Source: Sphingomonas sp.
Lineage (GTDB): Bacteria; Pseudomonadota; Alphaproteobacteria; Sphingomonadales; Sphingomonadaceae
Reading direction: 5' to 3'
Length of the DNA stretch: 64,000 nucleotides
Assembly: GCF_029239295.1 (NCBI RefSeq)
Contig: NZ_JAQZBC010000006.1
Location: 186,001-250,000 of the forward strand
Shown: in pieces, positions 34,715-43,206 of the stretch
How positions within the stretch are numbered: the first letter of the stretch is position 1
Layout of the letters: every line of letters starts with the position of its first letter
Notes under the pieces: generated by a model
Databases searched by the model: none
What the model was told of the DNA's origin: nothing
What the model saw: only the letters and a program-made list of their open reading frames with translations
Made by a program: the position numbers and the translations under genes

Positions 34715-35539
34715 TCAGATTCTGCCGGTGCCCGGATAGGCGAACAGCAGATCGGCATCCTCCGACGCGTGGAGCAGCTCAGGGCCCGTCACCATCACGC
34801 ACTCGCCGGCGTGCCAAGCGACGCCGCCGACAACGCCCTCACCCCGGATCGGCACCAGCCATCCGGTATGGCCGTCCGCCAGGTCGATCGACCGCTTGCC
34901 GCCACCCCAGCGTTCCAGCACGAACTTGGGCCCTTCGACCAGGATCGTTCGGCCCGGTGCCACCTCGCCCGGCCGCGGCGGCGCGACATAAGGGTCGAGA
35001 TCGGCGACCGCGACGCCATCGTCCAGATGCAGCTCGCGCGGCCGCCCGTAATCGTACAGGCGATACGTGGTGTCGGAATTCTGCTGCACCTCGATCAAGG
35101 TCAGCCCGGCGCCGATCGCGTGAATCACGCCGGAATGCGAATAATAGAAATCGCCGGCCTTCACCAGCTTCCAGTCCAGCTTGTCCTCGATCGATCCGTC
35201 GAGCGCACTCTGCCGCAGTTCGTCGGCAGTCATCGGCTGCTTGGGCCCGATCGCGATCGTCGAATCGGGCTCGGCGTCTAGGATTACCCAGCATTCGTCC
35301 TTGCCGCGTGGCAGGCCGCGCTTCTGCGCTTCCTCGTCCGACGGGTGGTCCTGCACCGACAGCTTCTCGCTCGTGAAAAGATATTTGATCAGCAATTCAG
35401 GCTCTTCGGGGTGCGGCGACTGGAACCACACCTCGCCAATCGGCTCGCCATCGGCAGCGGGATCAGGGAAGCCGGGATACAGAACATGGCGTCCCCACGG
35501 CTTTTCGACCCGCTTGGTGGCCAGCAAGGTTGCAGTCAT
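34715..35539 (-). CDS. Class I mannose-6-phosphate isomerase-like protein
   Basis: Interconverts mannose 6-phosphate and fructose 6-phosphate if true to family. 274 residues, short for the class I enzymes. Zinc ligands are visible in QDHPSDEEA and in SHSGVIHAIGAG, and the N-terminal KPWGRHVLYP is typical. I start at the ATG 35539, preceded by AGGA; 35572 would add 11 residues without a ribosome site. It may supply mannose units for surface glycans. Confidence 0.87.
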   Translation of the reverse strand: MTATLLATKRVEKPWGRHVLYPGFPDPAADGEPIGEVWFQSPHPEEPELLIKYLFTSEKLSVQDHPSDEEAQKRGLPRGKDECWVILDAEPDSTIAIGPKQPMTADELRQSALDGSIEDKLDWKLVKAGDFYYSHSGVIHAIGAGLTLIEVQQNSDTTYRLYDYGRPRELHLDDGVAVADLDPYVAPPRPGEVAPGRTILVEGPKFVLERWGGGKRSIDLADGHTGWLVPIRGEGVVGGVAWHAGECVMVTGPELLHASEDADLLFAYPGTGRI

Positions 35540-35632
35540 TTGATGTCCTGTAATGATCGGGCACGATTGCACCGGAATTCTACCGGTCGAACGCCGTCGC
35601 GCTCAATGCGTTTCATCCACGACGTTTCAGCA

Positions 35633-35662
35633 TTGTTCGCGCGTGCGGCCCTGCGCTAAAGG
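35633..35662 (+). promoter_or_regulatory. Predicted bamD promoter placing the start at or near the ATG
   Basis: TTGTTC (35633-35638), 18 bases, TAAAGG (35657-35662), followed by only eight bases before the bamD ATG at 35671. No ribosome site is visible, so the message may be leaderless. Confidence 0.4.
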
Positions 35663-35670
35663 CCACTACG

Positions 35671-36717
35671 ATGCGTAAACTCCCGTCCCGTCCGCTCATC
35701 GCCCTGGTCCTCGCGGCGATGGCACTGCCGATCGCAGGCTGCGCGCGCAATCGCGCCGGCGGTGATCTCCCGTACGTCGCGCGCGACGTGGGCACCTTGT
35801 ACACCGCGGCTCGCGAAAAGCTGGACCAGCGCCAGTACAAGCTGGCAGCGGCCCTGTTCGACGAGGTGGAGCGTCAGCACCCCTATTCGGTCTGGGCCCG
35901 CCGCGCGCAGCTGATGGGCGCGTTCAGCAATTATCTGGCGAAAAACTATACCGAGGCGATCCAGGGCGCCCAGCGCTTCCTGTCCGTCCACCCCGGTAAC
36001 CGCGACGCGGCCTACGCTTATTACCTCATCGCGATCAGCTATTATGAGCAGATCAACGACGTCACCCGCGATCAGAAGATCACCGCCCAGGCGCAGGACG
36101 CGCTCGGCGAGCTGACGCGTCGCTACCCCAACAGCCGCTACGCCGCCGATGCGCGACTGAAGCTGGACCTTGTCCGCGATCACCTCGCCGGCAAGGAGAT
36201 GGAGATCGGGCGCTTCTACGAACGCCGCGGTCAGTGGCTCTCGGCATCGCTCCGGTTCCGCAAGGTAATCGACGATTACCAGACCACCACCCACACGCCC
36301 GAGGCGCTGATGCGCCTGACCGAGACCTATCTGGCGCTCGGCGTGCGTGAGGAGGCAAAGCGGGCGGCCGCCGTGCTCGGCGCCAACTACCCCGAGACCT
36401 GGTGGTACAAGCGCGCCTACGACCTGCTCGGCGAAAACCCCGCGACGCCGATCCGCCCGCTGGCTCCCGGCGAGCAGATCGTGCCGCAGGCGACCGTTCC
36501 GGCGCCCGAGACTCCCGTCCGCAAGGAAGTGGAAGTGCTCCCGGTAGAGGATACGCCCACGCCGCGTGCCGAGGCGCCCGGTGCACCGACTCCGGCCACC
36601 ACCACGGGCGGCGCTGGCGCCACGCCGGGCGGCAACGCGCCGTCCACCGCGACGCCGACCGGCGTACAGCCCGGCACGCCCCCCGCTCCCGCGGACGTCC
36701 CGCCGCAGGACCAGTGA
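35671..36717 (+). CDS. bamD: Outer-membrane assembly lipoprotein BamD
   Basis: Essential lipoprotein of the BAM complex that folds beta-barrel proteins into the outer membrane. The signal peptide ends in LPIAGC (Cys 24). TPR repeats follow from about 37 to 265 (for example YTAAREKLDQRQYKLAAALF and HPGNRDAAYAYYLIA). After residue 270 there is a Pro/Thr/Ala/Gly-rich tail of about 75 residues not present in E. coli BamD. It lies directly before recN. Confidence 0.94.
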   Translation: MRKLPSRPLIALVLAAMALPIAGCARNRAGGDLPYVARDVGTLYTAAREKLDQRQYKLAAALFDEVERQHPYSVWARRAQLMGAFSNYLAKNYTEAIQGAQRFLSVHPGNRDAAYAYYLIAISYYEQINDVTRDQKITAQAQDALGELTRRYPNSRYAADARLKLDLVRDHLAGKEMEIGRFYERRGQWLSASLRFRKVIDDYQTTTHTPEALMRLTETYLALGVREEAKRAAAVLGANYPETWWYKRAYDLLGENPATPIRPLAPGEQIVPQATVPAPETPVRKEVEVLPVEDTPTPRAEAPGAPTPATTTGGAGATPGGNAPSTATPTGVQPGTPPAPADVPPQDQ

Positions 36718-36766
36718 GCGCAGCACCGATGATGCACCGCCCGCGCGTTCGGGCGTTGGACCATTC

Positions 36767-38422
36767 ATGCTGACGGCGCTCTCGATTCGCGATGTGGTCC
36801 TGATCGAGGCGCTGGACCTCGATTTTGGCCCTGGCCTTGGCGTGCTCACCGGCGAAACCGGCGCGGGCAAGTCGATCCTCCTCGACGCGCTGGGGCTGGC
36901 GCTCGGCGCACGCGGCGACAGCGGCCTCGTCCGCCACGGCGCGGCGCAGGCCAGCGTCACGGCCACCTTCGATCCCCCCGCCGGCCTCGCCGCGCTGCTC
37001 GACGACAATGGGTTGGAGGCGGAGGATGGCGAACCGCTGATCATCCGCCGGGTGGTGAAGGCGGATGGCGGCAGCCGCGCCTTCGTCAACAATCAGCCCG
37101 CCTCCGCCGCCTTGCTGCGCGAACTGGGAAGCCGGCTGGTCGAAATCCACGGCCAGCATGACGATCGCGGCCTGCTCAACCCGCGCGGCCACCGTGCTTT
37201 GCTGGACATCTTCGCCCGCCTCGACACCGCCAGCGTCAGCGCCGCATGGCAGGATTGGCGCACCGCCGAATCGGCCTTGTCGGACGCCCGCGCGGAAATC
37301 GAAACGGCAGCCCGCGACCGCGAGTGGCTCGACCATGCCGTGGCAGAACTCGACGCGCTCGGGCCCAAACCGGGCGAGGAAGAGACGCTGGCCGAACGGC
37401 GGCGCACCATGCAGCGGTCGGAAAAGATCGCCGATGATCTGAACGCGCTCGTCGACGCGCTCGACGGTTCGGACGGTGCCTTGGCGAAGATGCGCCAGGC
37501 GGCGCGTATCCTCGACCGCATCTCGCCCGACCACGAGGCGCTGGCGGAAGCGCTGGCGGCACTCGACCGGGCGATGGTCGAAACCGGCAACGCCGGCGAT
37601 CAGGTGAGCGAGGCCAGCCGCGCGCTGGCGTTCGATCCGCGCGACCTGGAGCAGGACGAGGCGCGGCTATTCGAACTGCGCGGCATGGCGCGCAAGCATC
37701 GCGTCCAGCCCGATGATCTTGCCGCGCTCGCCGACGAATTGCGCGAACGACGCGATCGGCTGGAGGCAGGCGAGGAAGGCATCGCCGCGCTGGAGCAGCG
37801 TGCCACGGCCGCGCGCGACATCTATCAGGCCGCTGCCGCCCGACTGTCGGCCGCACGCGCCGCCGCGGCAGGCCGACTCGATTCGGCCGTGGCCGCGGAG
37901 CTCCCACCGCTGAAGCTGGACGCCGCCCGGTTCCGCACCACCATCGCAGAGCTGCCGGAGGATCAATGGGGGCCCACCGGCCGCGACCGGGTGGAGTTTC
38001 AGATCGCCACGAACCCAGGCGCGCCGTTCGGTGCGCTGATCAAGATCGCCTCCGGCGGCGAACTGTCCCGCTTCATCCTCGCGCTGAAGGTCGCGCTGGC
38101 GGAAGAGGGCGGCGCGGCGACGATGATCTTCGACGAAATCGATCGCGGCGTCGGAGGCGCGGTCGCTTCGGCGATTGGCGAGCGGCTCCACCGGCTGGCG
38201 CGTCAGGCGCAGCTGTTGGTGGTCACGCACTCGCCCCAGGTGGCCGCGCGGGGTGCCGCGCATCTGCTGATCGCCAAAAGCAACGACGGCATCGTCACGC
38301 GCACCGGCGTGCGGTTGCTCGACGATTCGGAACGGCGCGAGGAAATCGCCCGAATGCTGTCGGGCGCCACGATCACCGACGAAGCGCGCGCACAGGCCGA
38401 CCGCCTCATCGAAAGCGTCTGA
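36767..38422 (+). CDS. recN: DNA repair protein RecN
   Basis: SMC-like ATPase acting at double-strand breaks. 551 residues: Walker A GETGAGKS near 32-39, long coiled-coil halves between about 160 and 350, the ABC signature SGGELSRF, and Walker B MIFDEIDRGVGG. The start at 36767 gives MLTALSIRDVVLIEAL, the usual N-terminus; the frame upstream of it is shadow inside bamD. 49 bases after bamD, likely the same transcript. Confidence 0.95.
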   Translation: MLTALSIRDVVLIEALDLDFGPGLGVLTGETGAGKSILLDALGLALGARGDSGLVRHGAAQASVTATFDPPAGLAALLDDNGLEAEDGEPLIIRRVVKADGGSRAFVNNQPASAALLRELGSRLVEIHGQHDDRGLLNPRGHRALLDIFARLDTASVSAAWQDWRTAESALSDARAEIETAARDREWLDHAVAELDALGPKPGEEETLAERRRTMQRSEKIADDLNALVDALDGSDGALAKMRQAARILDRISPDHEALAEALAALDRAMVETGNAGDQVSEASRALAFDPRDLEQDEARLFELRGMARKHRVQPDDLAALADELRERRDRLEAGEEGIAALEQRATAARDIYQAAAARLSAARAAAAGRLDSAVAAELPPLKLDAARFRTTIAELPEDQWGPTGRDRVEFQIATNPGAPFGALIKIASGGELSRFILALKVALAEEGGAATMIFDEIDRGVGGAVASAIGERLHRLARQAQLLVVTHSPQVAARGAAHLLIAKSNDGIVTRTGVRLLDDSERREEIARMLSGATITDEARAQADRLIESV

Positions 38423-38493
38423 TCGACGGCGCTTGATTGACCGCGGCCTGGCGCAGCCAACCGCGACAACGAGCAAGGCGAATCAGCGAAAGG

Positions 38494-38516
38494 TGCCGGG
38501 GCACGACGCCCCGGCA
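38494..38516. terminator. Perfect hairpin between convergent recN and dnaN
   Basis: TGCCGGGGC (38494-38502) and GCCCCGGCA (38508-38516), nine pairs with a 5-base loop and no U-tract. Confidence 0.5.
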
Positions 38517-38533
38517 GGATACTCAGAAGCCGA

Positions 38534-39652
38534 TCAGACTCGCATCGGCATCAGCACGTACAGCGCCGGCGCCTTGTCATTCTCGCGAATCAGCGTCGGG
38601 GCTGCCGCATCGGCCAGATGCACCTCGACCACGTCGCCGTCGATCTGCCCCAGGATGTCCATAAGATAGCGGCTATTGAAGCCGATCTCGAAGGGCGCGG
38701 CGACATATTCGCCGGGCACTTCCTCGGCCGCCGTGCCGTTTTCCGGGCTGGTCACCGACAGCGTGATCTTGTCGCGATCCAGCGCCATCTTCACCGCGCG
38801 GGTCTTTTCCGTGGCGATGGTGGACACACGATCGACGCCTTCCATGAACGCCGACGGGTCGAGCTTCAGGATCTTGTCGTTACCGGTTGGAATGACGCGG
38901 CTGTAATCAGGGAAGGTGCCGTCGATCAGCTTCGACGTAAGGATCGCCTGCCCCAGGTCGAACCGGATCTTGGTCCCGCTCAGCGACACGCCGACCGAAC
39001 CGTCCACTTCGTCCAGCAGCTTGCGCAGCTCGGCCACGCATTTCCGCGGGACGATCACGTCCGGCATGCTCTCGGCGCCCTCCGGCCGCGGCAACGTCAC
39101 GCGGGCGAGTCGGTGGCCGTCGGTCGCTGCGGCCTTCAGCACCGGCTGCGAACCGCCATCCTCCGATACATGCAGGAAGATGCCGTTCAGATAATAGCGC
39201 GTCTCTTCGGTCGAAATCGCGAAGCGCGTCTTGTCGATGATCTGCTTCAGCGCCTCGGCCGGCATCTCGAACTGGGTCGGCAGTTCGCCCTCGGCGATCA
39301 CCGGGAAATCGTCGCGCGGCAGCGTGGCGAGCGAGAAGCGCGCCCGACCGGCCACGATCGCCATCCGGCCATCGGCCGCACTCAGCGACACCTGCGCCCC
39401 TTCGGGCAGCTTGCGCGCGATGTCGAACAGCGTGTGCGCCGACACGGTGGTCGCGCCGGGCTGTTCCACGGAGGCCGCGACACTCTCGTTGATCTGGAGG
39501 TCCAGGTCCGTCGCCATCAGCCGCAACGAGCCCTCGGCCGTCGCCTCGATCAGCACGTTAGACAGAATCGGAATCGTGTTGCGGCGTTCCACCACGGACT
39601 GGACATGGCTCAGCCCCTTGAGGAGCGTTGCGCGTTCGATCGTCGCCTTCAT
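38534..39652 (-). CDS. dnaN: DNA polymerase III beta sliding clamp
   Basis: 372 residues, the normal length, with three repeated clamp domains. The N-terminus MKATIERATLLKGLSHVQSVVERR is typical of alphaproteobacterial DnaN, and the C-terminus ends ALYVLMPMRV. It confers processivity and docks polymerases and repair factors. The ATG at 39652 has a G-rich ribosome site; 13 extra codons upstream to 39691 are not conserved-looking. It is not next to dnaA or recF here, as is usual in alphaproteobacteria. Confidence 0.96.
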   Translation of the reverse strand: MKATIERATLLKGLSHVQSVVERRNTIPILSNVLIEATAEGSLRLMATDLDLQINESVAASVEQPGATTVSAHTLFDIARKLPEGAQVSLSAADGRMAIVAGRARFSLATLPRDDFPVIAEGELPTQFEMPAEALKQIIDKTRFAISTEETRYYLNGIFLHVSEDGGSQPVLKAAATDGHRLARVTLPRPEGAESMPDVIVPRKCVAELRKLLDEVDGSVGVSLSGTKIRFDLGQAILTSKLIDGTFPDYSRVIPTGNDKILKLDPSAFMEGVDRVSTIATEKTRAVKMALDRDKITLSVTSPENGTAAEEVPGEYVAAPFEIGFNSRYLMDILGQIDGDVVEVHLADAAAPTLIRENDKAPALYVLMPMRV

Positions 39653-39710
39653 CACTTCATCCCCCGGCCCGCCGGATTCGACCAGGGGCAACTCGCCCGT
39701 TTCCTAGCCA

Positions 39711-39748
39711 AACAGAAAGGGCCGGAGCAAGCGCCCCGGCCCTCTTTT
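39711..39748 (-). terminator. Terminator of the outer-membrane protein gene
   Basis: GGGCCGG (39719-39725) and CCGGCCC (39736-39742) form the stem. Reading the minus strand, the stem is followed by TTTCTGTTTGG. The other side is also T-rich on the plus strand (TCTTTT), so it could work both ways. Confidence 0.65.
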
Positions 39749-39807
39749 CGGTGGATTGTTCGCAACCACCGGCTGTCAGGCGCGGCAAGAGGCCGCGCCC
39801 GCCCGCA

Positions 39808-40461
39808 TCAGAAGCGGAAGCCGACGCCGGCCGCCACCTGGTGACGATCGGTGTCAACGCCGAACGTGCCGGTGGTGGCGCCGTTCGGGTAACGCAGCTT
39901 CGCTTCGCCGTAGTTCGAGTAACGGTACTCGAGCTTGGCGTAGGTGTTCGGCGACAGCGACTGCTCGACACCGGCGCCCAGACGGAAGCCGTCCAGGTTG
40001 AAGTTGCGGCCGGTCACGGTCGTCGTGTCGTCACGCGTCAGGTCGAGGCGAGCGTTGGTGTAGCCCACCTTACCGTAGATCAGCGTGGTCGGTGCGGCGA
40101 TCACGCCGATACGGCCACCGATGTACAGATCACGGCCGGCCTTGACGCGGCCGTAACCGAAATCGTTCGGGTTGCGCGGATCGTTGGTCACCTTGCCGGT
40201 CGAACCGGTGATCTCGGCCTCGGCGCCAACCACCAGGTTGTTGAACGCCACGTCATAACCGATGTCGCCACCGTACAGGAAACCATCGCTGCCCTGATCG
40301 CCACGGATCAGCGAATCCTGCGTGTCGCCTGGGCGCAGCGCGTCGTAGCCCAGGATCACGCCGGCACGCGGACCGGTGAACGGGCCTGCGTCCTGCGCAG
40401 CAGCCGGAACAGCAACGGCAGCGGTGGTGGCGGCGAGCGTCGCCAGGATGAGCTTACGCAT
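39808..40461 (-). CDS. Outer-membrane beta-barrel protein (OmpA/Omp25-like small porin)
   Basis: 217 residues. A signal peptide of about 22 residues (ending AAAQ) precedes an eight-stranded barrel pattern with alternating residues (GGRIGVIAAPTTLIYGKVGYTNARL, YAKLEYRYSNYG) and a terminal Phe (GVGFRF), which is the BAM recognition signal. The ATG at 40461 has GGAG seven bases upstream. Codon use is unusually biased to a few codons (AAC, GGT, CGT), which suggests high expression. Function beyond structure is unknown. Confidence 0.88.
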   Translation of the reverse strand: MRKLILATLAATTAAVAVPAAAQDAGPFTGPRAGVILGYDALRPGDTQDSLIRGDQGSDGFLYGGDIGYDVAFNNLVVGAEAEITGSTGKVTNDPRNPNDFGYGRVKAGRDLYIGGRIGVIAAPTTLIYGKVGYTNARLDLTRDDTTTVTGRNFNLDGFRLGAGVEQSLSPNTYAKLEYRYSNYGEAKLRYPNGATTGTFGVDTDRHQVAAGVGFRF

Positions 40462-40745
40462 AAACAACTCCATTTGCGTTTCCGCCACACAACGTCGGCG
40501 GGTGACGCTCAAATGGTGTTTTTCATCGGACGTTGCATGAACCTCAGATAAACAAGGATTTCCGTTGTTTTTGCGCCACAGGGGCTTGAACAACGAAGCT
40601 CTGTTTCTAACCGCGAACACGCGTTTTGTGACCTCTTCCGACGCCAGAACTGGCGCCTCAAACTTCGCCCGCATCGCTCATCATTCGCGCCTCGCCCACG
40701 CAAAAAGCGTTGCTTTCGCCTCCCCGCCGCCCAAAAGCAGGCGTC
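40462..40745. other. Intergenic leader region between the outer-membrane protein and histidine phosphatase genes
   Basis: About 284 bases with no coding pattern and lower GC than the surroundings (runs such as GTTTTTGCG and AACAAGG). It must hold the promoter of the highly biased outer-membrane protein gene, on the minus strand, but I see no clear -35/-10 pair. A long 5' leader is possible. Confidence 0.4.
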
Positions 40746-41387
40746 ATGGCGACCCTTCCCTCCCCACGGCGCGGCCGTGACTTCGTGGCCCGGCATGGCG
40801 AAACCGTCTTCAACGCCGCACGGCGGCTTCAGGGGGATGCGCCGCATACCCCGCTCACCCGCGCGGGCTTTGCCCAGGCAGAGGAAATGGGCCGGGCGCT
40901 TCGTGCGCATCTCGGGGCAAAACCGAAATTGATGATGTGGGCATCGTCCACCGGGCGCGCCTTGCAGACGCTGGCGATCATCACCGAACATCTTGAACTC
41001 GACTGGCACGATGCGCGCCACGATGACCGGCTGATCGAAATCGGCATGGGTGCATGGGGTGGCCGCTATTACGCAGACGTGATCGATGAGGTCGGCCCGG
41101 TGGTCGATGAACGCGGCCTGCTGCGCTGCGCGCCGGATGGCGAACGCTATGAGGCGATTGCCGAGCGGGTCGGCGGCTGGCTCGCCGATACCGCGGATGA
41201 CGATGGCGATCGCCTCGTCATCATGCACGGCATTTCCAGCCGGGTAATGCGTGGCGTGATGACCGGGGCCCCGGTCGATCCGTGCGGCGCACCCGTCTTG
41301 CCAGGCCATCCGCAGGGCACGGTGACGATGATCGAGGGCGGCCGCGAAACGGTGGTCCATCTGGGCACCGGCTACGCCCCCGCGTGA
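40746..41387 (+). CDS. Histidine phosphatase family protein (phosphoglycerate-mutase-like)
   Basis: 213 residues. The phosphate-accepting motif is FVARHGETVFN, with Arg in WASSTGRALQTL, and the second His in IMHGISSRVMRG. The fold is that of broad-specificity phosphatases and cofactor-dependent mutases; substrate unknown. Start at the ATG 40746. The stop overlaps the next gene's GTG start (GTGA). Confidence 0.87.
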   Translation: MATLPSPRRGRDFVARHGETVFNAARRLQGDAPHTPLTRAGFAQAEEMGRALRAHLGAKPKLMMWASSTGRALQTLAIITEHLELDWHDARHDDRLIEIGMGAWGGRYYADVIDEVGPVVDERGLLRCAPDGERYEAIAERVGGWLADTADDDGDRLVIMHGISSRVMRGVMTGAPVDPCGAPVLPGHPQGTVTMIEGGRETVVHLGTGYAPA

Positions 41388-41833
41388 TCCTGGCCGCTGC
41401 GCTCCTGCTTGCCGGAGAGCGGACCGCGATCGGCGTCTATGACGCATGGGGCGCCTTTCGCGCCGGCGTCCCGGCTCGCTGCTATGCGATAAGCGCGCCC
41501 GTCCGCTCGGGCAGCAGCGGCTTTGCCAGCATCGCCGCGCGCTTCGGCGCCAGCCGCCGTCCCGCCCTCTATGTCCGCCTGTCGCGGCAGCGCGATCCTG
41601 CCGCGCCTGTCACGCTGGCGATCGGCGAACGGCGTTTCGTGCTCACCGGCAACGCGCGTGCGGTCTGGTCGCCCGATGCGGCGACTGACCGCGCGATCGT
41701 CGCCGCAATGCGCGGCGCGCGCAGCATGAGCATCTCGACGCTGAACCGCAGGGGCCGCCCCTTTGCCGACAGCTACGCACTCGGCGGCGCCGCCACCGCG
41801 ATCGATGCCGCGACGCTGGGGTGCGCCGGCTGA
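41384..41833 (+). CDS. IalB-like exported protein
   Basis: 149 residues starting at the GTG 41384, which overlaps the previous stop. A hydrophobic start ([11 protein letters not shown]) is a probable signal peptide. The rest follows the pattern of invasion-associated locus B family proteins: [60 protein letters not shown], and a final Cys. The two Cys would form a disulfide in the periplasm. The family's role is unclear outside Bartonella. A longer frame from 41282 lies inside the phosphatase gene. Confidence 0.65.
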   Translation: MILAAALLLAGERTAIGVYDAWGAFRAGVPARCYAISAPVRSGSSGFASIAARFGASRRPALYVRLSRQRDPAAPVTLAIGERRFVLTGNARAVWSPDAATDRAIVAAMRGARSMSISTLNRRGRPFADSYALGGAATAIDAATLGCAG

Positions 41834-41922
41834 GGCCAGCCAAGCCAGCGACCTCACCCGCCAGCCGAGTGGAGCCTGCGGCCCCGCTGGAAATCAGCCC
41901 CTCATTGCGCTATATCCGCACG

Positions 41923-43134
41923 ATGCAGACACTGTCGGCCGCTCCCATGCCCATCCCGGGGCACATCGATCCCGTGCCCGTCGCGCGCGCCATCACGCCG
42001 CGCGCCGATGGTCGGATCGACCTCGTCGGGCTCTCCCGCGACGAATTGCGCGAGGCGCTTGCCACCGCCGGGCTTGAGCCGCGGCAGGCGAAGCTGCGAG
42101 CGAAGCAGGTCTGGCACTGGATCTACAATCGCGGCGCGACCGATTTTTCGTCGATGACCGACATCGCGAAGGCGCAGCATCCGTGGCTGACCGAACGGTT
42201 CGTCATCGGCCGCCCGCAAGTGGTGGAGGCGCAGGTGTCGTCCGACGGCACGCGCAAATGGCTGCTCCGCTCCGACGATGGTCAGGATTACGAGATGGTG
42301 TTCATCCCCGACGCCGATCGGGGCACCTTGTGCGTGTCGAGCCAGGTCGGCTGCACGCTCAACTGCACCTTCTGCCACACCGGCACGATGCGGCTGGTGC
42401 GCAATCTCACGGCGGGTGAGATCGTCGGCCAGGTCATGCTGGCGCGCGATGGCCTGGGCGAATGGCCCAGCCAGCCCGAAGGGCGCATGCTCACCAACAT
42501 CGTGATGATGGGCATGGGCGAACCGCTCTACAATTTCGAGAATGTGCGCGATGCCTTGTCGGTCGTCATGGACGGTGACGGCCTCGCCCTGTCGAAGCGT
42601 CGCATCACCCTCTCCACCTCGGGTGTTGTGCCGATGATGGCGCGCGCTGGTGCGGAAATCGGCGTCAACCTCGCCGTCTCGCTCCACGCCGTGACCAAGC
42701 CGGTGCGCGACGAGATCGTGCCGCTCAATCGCAAATACGGCATTGAGGAGCTGCTTCAGGCGTGCGCCGATTATCCCGGCGCGAACAACGCCCGCCGCAT
42801 CACGTTCGAATATGTGATGCTGAAGGACAAGAACGATTCGGAGGACGATGCGCGGGAACTGGTGCGTCTGCTGCGCCACTATCGCCTGCCGGCGAAGGTC
42901 AATCTGATCCCGTTCAATCCTTGGCCGGGTACCGCCTATGAATGTTCGACGCCGGAACGGATCCGCGCCTTCTCGAACATCATCTTCGAAGCGGGCATCT
43001 CAGCGCCCGTGCGCACCCCGCGCGGCCGCGACATCGACGCCGCCTGTGGTCAGCTCAAGACCGCCGCGGAGCGCAAGAGCCGCGCGCAGATGGATCGCGA
43101 AGCGGCCGAGGCGGCCGAAGCAACGCCGGCCTGA
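41923..43134 (+). CDS. rlmN: Dual-specificity 23S rRNA/tRNA adenine-C2 methyltransferase RlmN
   Basis: Radical SAM enzyme that makes m2A2503 in 23S rRNA and m2A37 in some tRNAs. 403 residues: CxxxCxxC cluster Cys 144, 148 and 151 (CTLNCTFC), the conserved MGMGEPLYN, and the C-terminal catalytic Cys in DIDAACGQL. The likely start is the ATG at 41923. Directly upstream is TATATC, six bases from the ATG, with no ribosome site, so a leaderless message is possible. A strong terminator follows. Confidence 0.95.
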   Translation: MQTLSAAPMPIPGHIDPVPVARAITPRADGRIDLVGLSRDELREALATAGLEPRQAKLRAKQVWHWIYNRGATDFSSMTDIAKAQHPWLTERFVIGRPQVVEAQVSSDGTRKWLLRSDDGQDYEMVFIPDADRGTLCVSSQVGCTLNCTFCHTGTMRLVRNLTAGEIVGQVMLARDGLGEWPSQPEGRMLTNIVMMGMGEPLYNFENVRDALSVVMDGDGLALSKRRITLSTSGVVPMMARAGAEIGVNLAVSLHAVTKPVRDEIVPLNRKYGIEELLQACADYPGANNARRITFEYVMLKDKNDSEDDARELVRLLRHYRLPAKVNLIPFNPWPGTAYECSTPERIRAFSNIIFEAGISAPVRTPRGRDIDAACGQLKTAAERKSRAQMDREAAEAAEATPA

Positions 43135-43172
43135 CACCGACAGGCGCCGCCCCGCGGGGTCAAAGGTATTTC

Positions 43173-43200
43173 GGGGAGGGCCCACGCCCTCCCCTTTTTT
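43173..43200 (+). terminator. Rho-independent terminator of rlmN
   Basis: GGGGAGGGC (43173-43181) and GCCCTCCCC (43186-43194) pair perfectly over a 4-base loop and are followed by six T. Confidence 0.92.
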
Positions 43201-43206
43201 ATTGCA

